This document shows, one piece after another, positions 16,176 through 23,928 of a stretch of 57,675 nucleotides of DNA. Under the pieces are notes generated by a model. That model was not told the origin of the DNA. It saw nothing but the letters and a program-made list of their open reading frames with translations, and did not search any database. This stretch comes from a virus, in IMG/VR virus record IMGVR_UViG_3300006174_000002, positions 1-57,675 of that record; one strand, 5' to 3'. Every line of letters starts with the position of its first letter. Position 1 is the stretch's first letter. Both the position numbers and the translations under genes were made by a program.

Positions 16176-16628
16176 ATGAGCTTCAGATCGAATATTAAAG
16201 GCGGCTCGCCATTCTGTCGCTGCGGTCTGCCGCGCCGCAAGGGTGGCTACGACTGCCTCAAGTGTCACCGAGACACCCTCTGTATCAGTCGGAAGATCCA
16301 AAAGCTCACCCCGGCCCAGAAAGAACGGTACGTGCCCAAGAAGGTGCCGGTGCCCCGCCAGCCGCGCGCCGGCCGCCAGCCGCGTCCCAGCGTGCACGTT
16401 GACATTGAGGCTGCGCTGGCCCCTGTCTGGCCAGCCATCGACACGGTGCTGAAGTACGCGGAGGCGTTCCCCATAGGGGTGGCACTACAGGCTAGGACCG
16501 AGGACACGATCAACGCGCTGCTACGTCCCCGGGGTCTCGGTTACCGGTTTCGGTGGACGGCAGATGGACAGGTCAAACACACGGTCTTTAACACACGGAA
16601 TCCCAATAACAAAAAACTGATAAAATGA
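16176..16628 (+). CDS. Zinc-finger-like hypothetical protein, 150 aa
   Basis: ATG 16176 is chosen because of the promoter spacing; an in-frame GTG lies at 16167. The N-terminus carries CRCGLPRRKGGYDCLKCHRD, a four-Cys zinc-binding unit, followed by a basic Pro-rich linker and a C-terminal domain (YRFRWTADGQVKHTVFNTRN). It opens the transcription unit after the AT-rich gap. A DNA- or RNA-binding role is plausible. Confidence 0.6.
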   Translation: MSFRSNIKGGSPFCRCGLPRRKGGYDCLKCHRDTLCISRKIQKLTPAQKERYVPKKVPVPRQPRAGRQPRPSVHVDIEAALAPVWPAIDTVLKYAEAFPIGVALQARTEDTINALLRPRGLGYRFRWTADGQVKHTVFNTRNPNNKKLIK

Positions 16629-16984
16629 TAGCTCGTATCGCTCCCAATTACATCATCCTCACCGCGCAGGAAGCCTGCAATCTGGCACCCCACAAATGGG
16701 CCATGCCGCCGAAAGACGCGATTGCGCTCCTGAAGCCAGGCCACATGGTCAAGCTCGTGGTGGACGCTCCGGAGGTCCATAAGGCCGAGGCCATTTGGGT
16801 GGCCATCCTGACTCGTAAGCGTGCCAAGTTCGTCGGTACCGTCTGGACTGACCCGCCGCCGCGCCGCACCCACTACCACGGCATCATCCCCGGCGACATC
16901 ATCAATTTCGAGGTCAAGCACGTCCTGGATATTGCATTCGAGGTGAAGACCGAGAAGCAACCGAAGGGTGTGCGCATTATATGA
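16625..16984 (+). CDS. DUF2314-like hypothetical protein, 119 aa
   Basis: ATGA-coupled at both ends. The core EAIWVAILTRKRAKFVGTVW followed by GIIPGDIINFEVKHVLDIAF resembles the DUF2314 pattern (a WV-I-T strand, a small gap, then GD-V-F). Function of the family is unknown. The match is by eye and moderate. Confidence 0.6.
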   Translation: MIARIAPNYIILTAQEACNLAPHKWAMPPKDAIALLKPGHMVKLVVDAPEVHKAEAIWVAILTRKRAKFVGTVWTDPPPRRTHYHGIIPGDIINFEVKHVLDIAFEVKTEKQPKGVRII

Positions 16985-17538
16985 TTTGGATTGATCTCGA
17001 TGGCGTACTTGTCAATTTCCAAAAGGGCGCCTGCAAGGCCCTCGGCATCCCATACCCAGAGCGGGACATTTATACACATGGTTGGCTGGCTTCGAAGTTG
17101 CCTGACATTCCGCTGCACAAGCAGTTTGAAATCATGCACCAGAACCCGACGTTCTGGGAGGACCTGGAACCGTCTCGGACATGCGCCGCGATGGTCTCGC
17201 ACTTGGATCACCATCACCCCGGTTGGGGCCTGCTGACCTCTGCCTGGCGTCGTAACGCTGCCAGCTACTCCGGCAAGTACAACTGGGTACGCCGACACCT
17301 CGGCGAGGATTACCTGGAGAAGCTGGTGGTAGCCAGTGGTAACAAGTGGCGACTGGCCCATCCGAACGCACACTTGACCGATGACGAGCTCCCACGGGTG
17401 TTACAGCCTTGGCTGGACGCCGGCGGCAAGGGATTTCACTGGGTGTGCTACACGGAGGATCAGGTGAGTAATTATGCGATCCAGTTTGCCCGGTGGCAGC
17501 AGGATTTGGAACAGTTTGCACAATCACATGGAAAATAA
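16981..17538 (+). CDS. HAD-superfamily 5'(3')-deoxyribonucleotidase-like phosphatase
   Basis: Begins with HAD motif I in the first residues (MIWIDLDGVLVNFQKGA, Asp5/Asp7). Motif II is the Ser/Thr of LLTSAWRRN, and later Lys and Asp residues (VVASGNKWRLAHPNAHLTDD) could supply motifs III and IV. The length (185 aa) matches the deoxyribonucleotidase group, which dephosphorylates dNMPs and tunes nucleotide pools in phage-infected cells. It is coupled to the DUF2314-like gene, and MazG lies further downstream. Confidence 0.75.
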   Translation: MIWIDLDGVLVNFQKGACKALGIPYPERDIYTHGWLASKLPDIPLHKQFEIMHQNPTFWEDLEPSRTCAAMVSHLDHHHPGWGLLTSAWRRNAASYSGKYNWVRRHLGEDYLEKLVVASGNKWRLAHPNAHLTDDELPRVLQPWLDAGGKGFHWVCYTEDQVSNYAIQFARWQQDLEQFAQSHGK

Positions 17539-17809
17539 TCACAATTGGGGAGCTCGAACCATCAATACCGGATCACCATTTGAGCAGGGTATGGTCATTG
17601 ACGAGGACTCACCCGCGAACATCGCTGTGGTGTACGATTCGAAACACACGAAGTTGCTGGCAGCTGCCCCGGAGTTATTACGTACATTGGAGAGCGCTAT
17701 AGCCTGTATTGAATCATCTTACGACGAGGTAACTGAAGCCACGCGAGATGCTATGCGTCATGATGTGTGCAGTTATCTAGGCGTCGTCAATGACGCAAAA
17801 GGTCTATGA
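17528..17809 (+). CDS. Small hypothetical phage protein, 93 aa
   Basis: ATG 17528 (MENNHNWGARTINTG) overlaps the previous stop. The middle segment KLLAAAPELLRTLESAIACI is a helix common in small phage proteins of unknown function. The end is ATGA-coupled to the next gene. Confidence 0.6.
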   Translation: MENNHNWGARTINTGSPFEQGMVIDEDSPANIAVVYDSKHTKLLAAAPELLRTLESAIACIESSYDEVTEATRDAMRHDVCSYLGVVNDAKGL

Positions 17810-17991
17810 AATACAAAGGTTTTACCATCAAGAAGATTGATTACCAGGACTGCGACAATTATCAGGTAATCACACCCAGAGGTGACGTTTGGGCTGACTT
17901 GGCGTCGAACACTGCCATTGCGAAAAAGTGGATTGACTGTCATATACATGAACAACTCAGAAATGCACCCATTACAAAAGCTGTTAACTGA
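17806..17991 (+). CDS. Small hypothetical protein, 61 aa
   Basis: ATGA-coupled. The start MKYKGFTIKKIDYQDCDNYQ followed by VITPRGDVWADLASNTAIAK has the look of a small beta-beta-alpha fold seen in many phage accessory proteins. Its 3' end overlaps the next gene. Confidence 0.6.
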   Translation: MKYKGFTIKKIDYQDCDNYQVITPRGDVWADLASNTAIAKKWIDCHIHEQLRNAPITKAVN

Positions 17992-18232
17992 AGCTGGCTG
18001 CGGAGGCTGCTACGATAATCATGAGCAGACGGAGCCGTCCACATATTGCGATGGTTTCATCAAGGCGGAAACGTTGAAGAACGCCAAGTTGGAATACGAT
18101 GCGCTTGACGCGGTGGCAAAGGCTGCTGCTGCGTTATACGATCCGCGACTTGCTCTGGGTGAGTACTATACGCACAAAACACTGCTTCAGGCTCGGCTGG
18201 CAGAGCTTGCTGCAATTCGAAGTAACGCATGA
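17948..18232 (+). CDS. Hypothetical protein, 94 aa
   Basis: ATG 17948 (MNNSEMHPLQKLLTEAGCGG) is preferred over earlier in-frame starts; it overlaps the previous gene by 44 nt. The C-terminal half is helical. Its TGA overlaps the ATG of the tnpB gene (ATGA). Confidence 0.55.
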   Translation: MNNSEMHPLQKLLTEAGCGGCYDNHEQTEPSTYCDGFIKAETLKNAKLEYDALDAVAKAAAALYDPRLALGEYYTHKTLLQARLAELAAIRSNA

Positions 18233-19350
18233 ACAATTCCAGCGCCGCAATCCCTCACGTTAACGGTGTGTTAGGTGCACCTGTAGAAACTGTGGCTTGC
18301 TGTTTTAAAACTTTGATTTCCGATGAGTTTGCTCATGGTCTTTCAAAGATGGAAATACAATGCCGATCCGCTGTTGAACGTATGCTGCTTGCCCGCAACG
18401 AAACCTCATCTAAATTCTACAAGGAAGTTCCCTGCGTCGTGGCCAAGAGCTTGGTCGCAAAATATCAACGTAACCCGAAATGCAAGTCAGTCAAACGTAT
18501 TGTGATTCCAGTTTGTGGTGACAAAGGGAAGCAGATCAAGCTGGTACCGGGTGGCGTGCGTATTCCAGCATTATTCAAGAAAGCAGTAATTCCAGTGTTC
18601 TGGCCTCGTCCGATAGCGGGTCATGTGCGCAGCGTTGAGATCTTTCAGCGTAGAGGTAGGTGGTTTGCTAACTTCTGTGTCAATGTCGCTACCGCCCCGG
18701 CCGTGAAAGCTACTGGCGTTATCGGCGTCGACCGAAACAGTGTCGGTAACGTAGCAGTCATGGCTGACCCGATGACGGGGCACGTTAGGCACATGGGTTT
18801 CAATCCGGCACGTACAAAGGCATGCTGGCGGAACCGAAAGAAGAATTTGCAGAAACAGGGTAAGCGTCGTCTCCTGTCGAAGCTGAATAAAAACCATGCA
18901 CGACGCTCAACATACCAAAATCACGTTGTCAGCAAGACAGTCGTGGAATACGCCAAAACACATTCTCGTGCTATTGCGTTGGAAAAGTTGTCCGGGGTTA
19001 ATGCCAAAGGCTCAAAGATTCGTTCCTACTCGGAACGTAATCAGTGGGCGTTTGCACAACTCGCCGGCTTCATCCAATACAAGGCACGGCTTGCAGGTGT
19101 AACCGTAGTGGAAGTCGATCCGGCTTATACAAGCCAGACCTGCTCTCGCTGCGGCCATATCCATAAACCGAACGGAAAGTTGTTCAGTTGCCCGGCTTGC
19201 AGACACGAAGACCATCGAGATTCAAACGCGGCGTTCAACATTGGACGTCGAGGACTTGATTGCATCGGTGGATTAGCGACTCACACAGCGCGGAGTCGTT
19301 CGGGTCTAATTGATAGCCCCGCATCTGGGACATTGGAGACTAAAATATGA
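18229..19350 (+). CDS. tnpB: TnpB (IS200/IS605 OrfB-type) RNA-guided nuclease
   Basis: A 373-aa TnpB with an intact RuvC-like triad: Asp168 in GVIGVDRN, Glu252 in ALEKLSG and Asp331 in EDHRDSNAAFNIG. The zinc ribbon between the last two is complete (CSRCGH at 305-308, CPAC at 321-324). TnpB proteins use a right-end-derived omega-RNA to cleave DNA next to a short target motif and so keep their element in place. There is no tnpA, so the element would depend on a transposase elsewhere or be immobile. The gene is ATGA-coupled to neighbours on both sides, unusual for an insertion sequence. The N-terminus does not show the common RYRLYP start, so it is from a divergent group or altered. Confidence 0.9.
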   Translation: MNNSSAAIPHVNGVLGAPVETVACCFKTLISDEFAHGLSKMEIQCRSAVERMLLARNETSSKFYKEVPCVVAKSLVAKYQRNPKCKSVKRIVIPVCGDKGKQIKLVPGGVRIPALFKKAVIPVFWPRPIAGHVRSVEIFQRRGRWFANFCVNVATAPAVKATGVIGVDRNSVGNVAVMADPMTGHVRHMGFNPARTKACWRNRKKNLQKQGKRRLLSKLNKNHARRSTYQNHVVSKTVVEYAKTHSRAIALEKLSGVNAKGSKIRSYSERNQWAFAQLAGFIQYKARLAGVTVVEVDPAYTSQTCSRCGHIHKPNGKLFSCPACRHEDHRDSNAAFNIGRRGLDCIGGLATHTARSRSGLIDSPASGTLETKI

Positions 19351-19886
19351 CAAACCCAATCAAACAGAATCCCGCCGTTCACGGTGGGAGTATCAAACCC
19401 AGACTTGAATCCTACGCCTCCGGTTCTGGGGCACTCTCGTTCAGCTACACGGAAGGTGAGGGTAACGACCGTAAGTCGGTGGGACATCCCACCACGATCG
19501 CGGAAGTGGCGCTCAGCCGTTGCTGGCTGACCATGCAGGAGAACATCAAGAACTTCGACTACGTGCTCCAGGACTTCGGCTCGGAGCAGTATCCGCAAAT
19601 TCTGGCGTTCGGCCCAGTTAGGCGTCTCGGTCCGGATCGCCTACGCACATACGCTTATGGCAAGGTCAGCGATGTTCGGTACGAGAAAATTGATGACTGT
19701 GACCGCTGGCGGTATTTCTTCCGACCCGAGCATGCCCCTGAAACGGAACATGAATTGGTCAACTGGTCCATGAGAGGGGTTTTGAACTTCTTCCTCGATC
19801 ACGAACAGAAATGCACCGAGGCGCTCGAGTTGCGCGACCTCCGGGAACGCACGGCTGGCAAACCACACCTAGTACCATTACCATGA
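19347..19886 (+). CDS. Hypothetical protein, 179 aa, N-terminus encoded by the TnpB right end
   Basis: ATGA-coupled to tnpB. The first 17 codons (MTNPIKQNPAVHGGSIK) are the omega-RNA/right-end hairpin of the TnpB element read in frame, so the insertion supplied this gene's start. The rest (SFSYTEGEGNDRKSVGHPTT, and so on) is a soluble protein of unknown family. Before insertion it may have had another start. Confidence 0.6.
   Translation: MTNPIKQNPAVHGGSIKPRLESYASGSGALSFSYTEGEGNDRKSVGHPTTIAEVALSRCWLTMQENIKNFDYVLQDFGSEQYPQILAFGPVRRLGPDRLRTYAYGKVSDVRYEKIDDCDRWRYFFRPEHAPETEHELVNWSMRGVLNFFLDHEQKCTEALELRDLRERTAGKPHLVPLP
19367..19396 (+). ncRNA. omega-RNA 3' end / right end of the TnpB element
   Basis: GAATCCC-GCCGTTCACGG-TGGGAGTATCAA has the form typical of IS605-type right ends: GAATCCC, a G/C hairpin (CCCGCCG/CGGTGGG around TTCA), then GTATCAA. 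In known TnpB systems the omega-RNA overlaps the tnpB 3' end and its guide is the sequence just after this motif, here from 19397. The 5' boundary of the RNA cannot be set from sequence. Confidence 0.65.
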
Positions 19887-20073
19887 CACCGTCCAAACAA
19901 AAATTGAATGCGACAATTGCGGTAAGGTTTACAACGCCGGCTTCTTCGACGACAAACCTTGGACTGACATCCCTGACCTATGGCTGCGCACTGAGCCGGG
20001 CAACATTATACCGTCAGGCGAATGTTCAGAATGCGGAGCACTCTGCTACCCGCAGCAATCACTTAAAAACTAA
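19883..20073 (+). pseudogene. Zinc-ribbon protein gene with a -1 frameshift at an A5 run
   Basis: From ATG 19883 the frame reads MTPSKQK and then diverges. Moving back one base at the A5 run (19899-19903) gives IECDNCGKVYNAGFF, then IIPSGECSECGALCYPQQSL and TAA at 20071-20073. The CxxC...CxxC pattern with PSGECSECGALCY is a zinc-ribbon protein type I have seen in phages. No start codon exists in the shifted frame. Either one A is missing (assembly or real mutation), or the ribosome slips on A5. Confidence 0.6.
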
Positions 20074-20077
20074 ACAA

Positions 20078-20623
20078 ATGAAAATCGAACTCAAAAATAT
20101 CAAATATGCGGCGTTTGCCTCGGACGACTCCAACTGCTTCGAAGGCACAATCCACATCGACGGTAAAGCCTCAATCCGCGTCTCCGACGACGGCAACGGT
20201 GGCTGCATGCGCTTCGACAACCTCGTCCCCGGTGCCTACGCCAAATTGCAAGAGTACTGCAAGACCCTGCCGCAGTATGAATTCTACGGCGATATGAATG
20301 ATGAAACGCCCGAGACGTTCATCGGTGGCTTGCTGGAAACCCATCTGCTGACAAAGCAGGTTAAATCCAAGCTGAGCCGTAACCTGATTTACACGTACAC
20401 CGACAAGGTCGGCATCTATCAGGTCAAGGGCAAGTACACGCCGGACTTTGCTGCCAAGCTGCGCAAGCGCTATCCGACGATGGACAAGATGCTTAATGAG
20501 TTGCCGCTGGCGGACGCCGTGGCAATCTTCAAAGCAGACAACGACCGGTTGACCAAGGAGCAGGAAGCCAAGTACCGTGCGAAGGAGGCCGCTGCCGCTC
20601 CGGCCGAACCCGTCGCAGCATGA
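20078..20623 (+). CDS. Hypothetical protein, 181 aa
   Basis: ATG 20078 (MKIELKNIKYAAFASDDSNC) is the true start; the frame is open further upstream but only over the zinc-ribbon gene. The protein has an N-terminal beta-rich half and a helical C-terminal half ending in an Ala-rich tail (KEAAAAPAEPVAA). The function is not recognised. ATGA coupling follows. Confidence 0.7.
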   Translation: MKIELKNIKYAAFASDDSNCFEGTIHIDGKASIRVSDDGNGGCMRFDNLVPGAYAKLQEYCKTLPQYEFYGDMNDETPETFIGGLLETHLLTKQVKSKLSRNLIYTYTDKVGIYQVKGKYTPDFAAKLRKRYPTMDKMLNELPLADAVAIFKADNDRLTKEQEAKYRAKEAAAAPAEPVAA

Positions 20624-21165
20624 GGACCTACGCCGGCTTGGATTACACAGGCCCAGGATCTCAGGTCAACCGAGACCCAGAGACAGGCATTCGCTACGGT
20701 ATCATTCACACCAATCGAGTCTGCCCGCATGCCCTGGAGGATATCTACTCGGCCGGCACGGACATCGACTACGAGAACTATCAGCAAGCCATCAAGGATG
20801 CCTTGGCTGGGGCGCTCAAGGAATTCGGATTGGAAAAGTATGCTGAGGATGCCTACGACGGCATGTCCGATGCGATCGGTGACAACTATCCCGGCAACAA
20901 CGGTGACTGCACACGTTACGAATACAAGGAGGACGGTTACGAGTTGATGATCGACGGGTCGGGTGACCTGTGGGTCATGAAGTCGCCGTTCTTTACGTAT
21001 GCACAGTTTTGTAGTCCGTGTGCACCGGGTGCATGCTATTTGACCAACGCGTTGGAAGGCCAACCGGCTGGCAACAAGTGTTATTGTCTCGGCACGGATT
21101 GGTTCGACGAGGAAGAGAAATGCCCGTATCCGATTTACAGCATGGAGACGGGAGAACAAATCTGA
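20620..21165 (+). CDS. Conserved-type phage protein with a Cys-rich C-terminus, 181 aa
   Basis: ATGA-coupled. The C-terminal region GDLWVMKSPFFTYAQFCSPC, then APGACYL and KCYCLGTDWFDEEEKCPYPI, matches a pattern I associate with an uncharacterised phage family in which GDL-V-KSP-Y precedes a Cys cluster. The Cys residues may bind a metal. Function unknown. Confidence 0.65.
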   Translation: MRTYAGLDYTGPGSQVNRDPETGIRYGIIHTNRVCPHALEDIYSAGTDIDYENYQQAIKDALAGALKEFGLEKYAEDAYDGMSDAIGDNYPGNNGDCTRYEYKEDGYELMIDGSGDLWVMKSPFFTYAQFCSPCAPGACYLTNALEGQPAGNKCYCLGTDWFDEEEKCPYPIYSMETGEQI

Positions 21166-21812
21166 TGAAACTCAAAATCAACATCGAAAACTGTCGGAAG
21201 AGCGTCATGCTGGAATGGAGGATGCCCGACTCGGCTTACCTGTCCAGCATCTACATCATGCCCGAGGAGCTCACGCCGAGTGGCTACCCGCACGTCGTAC
21301 GCGACTGCGGGCGCCTCGTGGCATTCTGGGGCGATAAACTGACAGTGACCGAGTCGCCCGGGAATTACCATACCGGTGACTCCGGCTGCTTCAAGGCCGA
21401 CACGGATGTCATTGTGGTCAATACGCACCGACTGCTGGAAGTGCTGCGGAAGGTGCACGCCAGTGCCGAGCTCCGCAAGGATCGGACGAAGGCATTGAAT
21501 ATCGAGATCGACACGGAACGGTTACACCGCCACATCGAAGCACCCAAGCTGACGATCTGTCAGATGGTCAAGCATGTGAACATGGCTGGCGCCGAGTCGT
21601 TCGGGAAGACCCTCAAATACTTCAAGGAAAGGCTGCACGGCGGTCGCCGCTCCTTTGAGGACTTGCTACTGGAATTGTCTCGGCTGATTCAGCAGGCCAA
21701 AATCTACTGTCATCGGGATGAGTTCTATTTCGACGGCCGCAGCATGCCCGGCGGACTGGGCTTCAATGGCGGGATCATCCTGCATGAGAACACATTCGGT
21801 ATTCACACATGA
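21165..21812 (+). CDS. Hypothetical protein, 215 aa
   Basis: ATG 21165 (MKLKINIENCRKSVMLEWRM) overlaps the previous TGA; the longer upstream frame is a shadow. A soluble mixed protein with no recognised domain; the middle holds a charged helical stretch (KVHASAELRKDRTKALNIEI). ATGA coupling follows. Confidence 0.65.
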   Translation: MKLKINIENCRKSVMLEWRMPDSAYLSSIYIMPEELTPSGYPHVVRDCGRLVAFWGDKLTVTESPGNYHTGDSGCFKADTDVIVVNTHRLLEVLRKVHASAELRKDRTKALNIEIDTERLHRHIEAPKLTICQMVKHVNMAGAESFGKTLKYFKERLHGGRRSFEDLLLELSRLIQQAKIYCHRDEFYFDGRSMPGGLGFNGGIILHENTFGIHT

Positions 21813-22006
21813 AATCAATTAACGTACACGGCGGTTTGCTGCTGCAGTTTGACTACATAACCGGGGTGCCGGTGAACAAGCAGGTTGAGGATATGGTTGA
21901 CATCATCAATGCGACTCTGGCCCGAGACCAGAACTTCAACGGCGCGCAACTCATCACGATCCATGAGGAGATGGACGTGGAAGTCACGAACGACTCGGAA
22001 GACTGA
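21809..22006 (+). CDS. Small hypothetical protein, 65 aa
   Basis: ATGA-coupled, acidic C-terminus (EEMDVEVTNDSED). No motif recognised. Fits exactly between its neighbours. Confidence 0.6.
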   Translation: MKSINVHGGLLLQFDYITGVPVNKQVEDMVDIINATLARDQNFNGAQLITIHEEMDVEVTNDSED

Positions 22007-22008
22007 TT

Positions 22009-22299
22009 ATGCCGTACAAAACCGAATGGGTAGCGCCGGAGGTGTTCCTAGAATACGCCGGCGTTACCGTTTATCACACCTACAAGCACGACGACATTGA
22101 GCAGGGGCCTCGCGGCGACCGGTTCGTCACGAATGAGGGGGACGGGGAAGACAGCCAGACGGAATCATTATTCTTCGTCGACGAACTGGACAATTACGTG
22201 GACCCTCCGCCAGGCGATGAATGGCCCCATGTGAAGCATTACGAGCAAATGGTGCGGGAGGCGATTGACCTCGGCGAGATTCCAATGAAACGTCGATGA
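22009..22299 (+). CDS. Small acidic hypothetical protein, 96 aa
   Basis: Starts 2 nt after the preceding stop. The sequence is acidic and Pro-rich in the middle (ELDNYVDPPPGDEWPHVKHY). No family recognised. ATGA coupling to the next gene. Confidence 0.6.
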   Translation: MPYKTEWVAPEVFLEYAGVTVYHTYKHDDIEQGPRGDRFVTNEGDGEDSQTESLFFVDELDNYVDPPPGDEWPHVKHYEQMVREAIDLGEIPMKRR

Positions 22300-22478
22300 A
22301 CTTATCCCAACAGGACCTATGGCTGATTGCCGAGGCACTCCAAGCCCGCATTGAAACGGGTGAGTTCAGTTTGGCGCGCAGTCGCAAAGGCAAGATCATC
22401 ATCTGCAGTCCCAGCCATTTGAAGGCGTTAAATGACTTGTTGGATCGGGTGGTTGCCAATCCTGAGGCTTACGATTAA
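22296..22478 (+). CDS. Small hypothetical protein, 60 aa
   Basis: ATGA-coupled and mostly helical (MNLSQQDLWLIAEALQARIE). Last gene before the gap carrying the TTTGACA element, so probably the end of an operon. Confidence 0.6.
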   Translation: MNLSQQDLWLIAEALQARIETGEFSLARSRKGKIIICSPSHLKALNDLLDRVVANPEAYD

Positions 22479-22480
22479 AC

Positions 22481-22510
22481 GCGTTTGACAGACGTACAGA
22501 CCTGTGCGAT
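22481..22510 (+). promoter_or_regulatory. TTTGACA element with GTACA-N4-TGTGC dyad, copy 1
   Basis: GCGTTTGACA followed by CGTACAGACCTGTGCGAT. The same arrangement is at 42621-42650 upstream of another gene that starts a unit. TTGACA is a perfect -35; the region where a -10 should lie is weak here. GTACA-N4-TGTGC between them is an imperfect palindrome and could be a repressor or activator site. Confidence 0.55.
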
Positions 22511-22542
22511 TGGTTTGTTGCTCACCTCGGTGTGCAACTAAA

Positions 22543-23019
22543 ATGAATAACAACCAAACGCAAGATCAAGTCAGTGATTCGAATCCGACCCTGGACCAGC
22601 GGTTCGGCCAAGTGTACATGAACGCGCTCAACTACCTGGAAGCCCGGGCGCAAGCCAAACTCCCCGGCGGGAACGGTGACCCATCCGCCAACGAAGTGGC
22701 CGTCGACGTCATCCAGGACCTGCTGACGCTGCTCAACGGCATATCCCTGTACGGCGCGGCGCTGTACCAGTTGATTCAGTTCGAAGCCAAACCAGAACAC
22801 GTGGAGCGCCTCAATATCCTGAAGGCCGGCGTGCTCAACCAGTTCGTCTCGGAGACGCGCTTTTGCGCTACCGTGGAAAACATGGCGCGCGACCAGAAAC
22901 TCAAAGAAGCCGGGATTGACCCGGCGGACAAGGCAGCAGTGGAGAAGTTCTATTTGGATCAAGCCCAGAACATCTTCTTCTCTGCGCCGACAGTGACCAA
23001 CGAAACTAAACAAGAATGA
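22543..23019 (+). CDS. Hypothetical protein, 158 aa
   Basis: ATG 22543 (MNNNQTQDQVSDSNPTLDQR) lies about 50 nt after the TTTGACA element. The protein is helical (NALNYLEARAQAKLPGG, then KPEHVERLNILKAGVLNQFV) with no recognised family. It is coupled by ATGA to the MazG gene and may act with it. Confidence 0.65.
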   Translation: MNNNQTQDQVSDSNPTLDQRFGQVYMNALNYLEARAQAKLPGGNGDPSANEVAVDVIQDLLTLLNGISLYGAALYQLIQFEAKPEHVERLNILKAGVLNQFVSETRFCATVENMARDQKLKEAGIDPADKAAVEKFYLDQAQNIFFSAPTVTNETKQE

Positions 23020-23801
23020 TCAAAGCGAAAATATTTTTACCTGACGGTCGATGCTATAACCTAATTAAGTTGGAGGATCTGACGCCATACACGGAGTTGT
23101 CCTCTGTAACGTGGCTGACACAACCCGACACGGCCCTCCGTGACGCTGTGTTACGTCGCCTTACGGCAGAGCCCAAAGCGGAGGTTTGCAATTACTCGGT
23201 TTACACCCGTGACCCGGTCAACTCCGGGAACTACGTCAGCCAAGCCAAACTGACCGAGGCGCCCAAGGACTCGGAGACCCTCACAACGCAGGAGAATGCA
23301 GCCTTATGGGGTTGTGTCAAACTGCTCAGAATAGCCGGTGGCATAGCCAGCCATCTGAAACGCGGCATCTATTACAACATGCCGGACGAACGGGCGAAAG
23401 CCGTGGCTATGTACTTCGAGTTGGGCCAGTCCATACCGTCCGAATTGATAGGGGCACTCGGTACGGTAACGACCCTGCCGGGCTATAGTCGCCGCGTACT
23501 GCACGGTTTGCTGGGTCAGATTGATGAAGTGGCTGAGCTGTCCACGCCATTGATGAATATCGTCAGCGACCCCACTTCGGTTGACAAAGCCAACATTGCT
23601 GAGGAACTGGGGGACCAGAACTGGTACTCTGCCATTATCATGGACGCCTTGGGCATTGAGTTCGACTCGGTGCTCCAGACCAACATCAATAAGCTCAAGA
23701 AACGGTACCCGCAGGGGTACCAGGACGCGGCAGCCCAGAAACGGGACTTGCCAGCGGAGCGGCAGGTGCTGGAAGCCGGGGTGGCCCCCCAGACGGGCTA
23801 G
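23016..23801 (+). CDS. mazG: MazG-like nucleotide pyrophosphohydrolase
   Basis: The C-terminal half carries the all-helical MazG motifs: the first acidic helix (GLLGQIDEVAELSTPLMNIV), then AEELGDQNWYSAIIMDALGI (the EExxD-type second motif), and the closing NINKLKKRYPQGYQ with the DL-AER tail, a signature of phage MazG proteins. MazG hydrolyses NTPs or (p)ppGpp-like nucleotides and helps keep the infected cell active. The first 90 residues are an unrecognised extension. A conserved promoter-like element follows its stop. Confidence 0.85.
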   Translation: MIKAKIFLPDGRCYNLIKLEDLTPYTELSSVTWLTQPDTALRDAVLRRLTAEPKAEVCNYSVYTRDPVNSGNYVSQAKLTEAPKDSETLTTQENAALWGCVKLLRIAGGIASHLKRGIYYNMPDERAKAVAMYFELGQSIPSELIGALGTVTTLPGYSRRVLHGLLGQIDEVAELSTPLMNIVSDPTSVDKANIAEELGDQNWYSAIIMDALGIEFDSVLQTNINKLKKRYPQGYQDAAAQKRDLPAERQVLEAGVAPQTG

Positions 23802-23815
23802 GTGCAATAGGGGTC

Positions 23816-23837
23816 GGTTTTGTGCTATAAGTATTTG
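23816..23837 (+). promoter_or_regulatory. Conserved TTTTGTGCTATAA element, copy 2
   Basis: GGTTTTGTGCTATAAGTATTTG, the partner of the element at 5549-5571. It begins a 127-nt gap before the coiled-coil gene at 23929. The upstream GCAATA is also shared at a similar distance. Confidence 0.55.
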
Positions 23838-23858
23838 CTAACAGCTAGTATTCCATTG

Positions 23859-23888
23859 GTCCCGGTCGTCGTAATTGACGATCGGGAC
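23859..23888 (+). promoter_or_regulatory. Leader hairpin, 12-bp stem
   Basis: GTCCCGGTCGTC (23859-23870) pairs with GACGATCGGGAC (23877-23888) with one G-U, around a GTAATT loop. It lies between the conserved promoter-like element and the gene at 23929 and has no T tract, so it is more likely a leader structure than a terminator. Confidence 0.6.
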
Positions 23889-23928
23889 TTATGGTTTAAA
23901 CATCAACCGTTGAACCAACTGACTCCTT

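Noticed and set aside
15893-16240. Minus-strand open frame of 115 codons across the AT-rich gap
   Set aside because: It would run into the coupled gene at 16176 and across the promoter and repeats; no start signal and no neighbours on that strand.
19811-20077. Upstream extension of the 20078 gene to an earlier ATG
   Set aside because: The extension overlaps the zinc-ribbon gene in a frame with low-complexity Ser/Thr composition; ATG 20078 follows the zinc-ribbon stop by a few nt.
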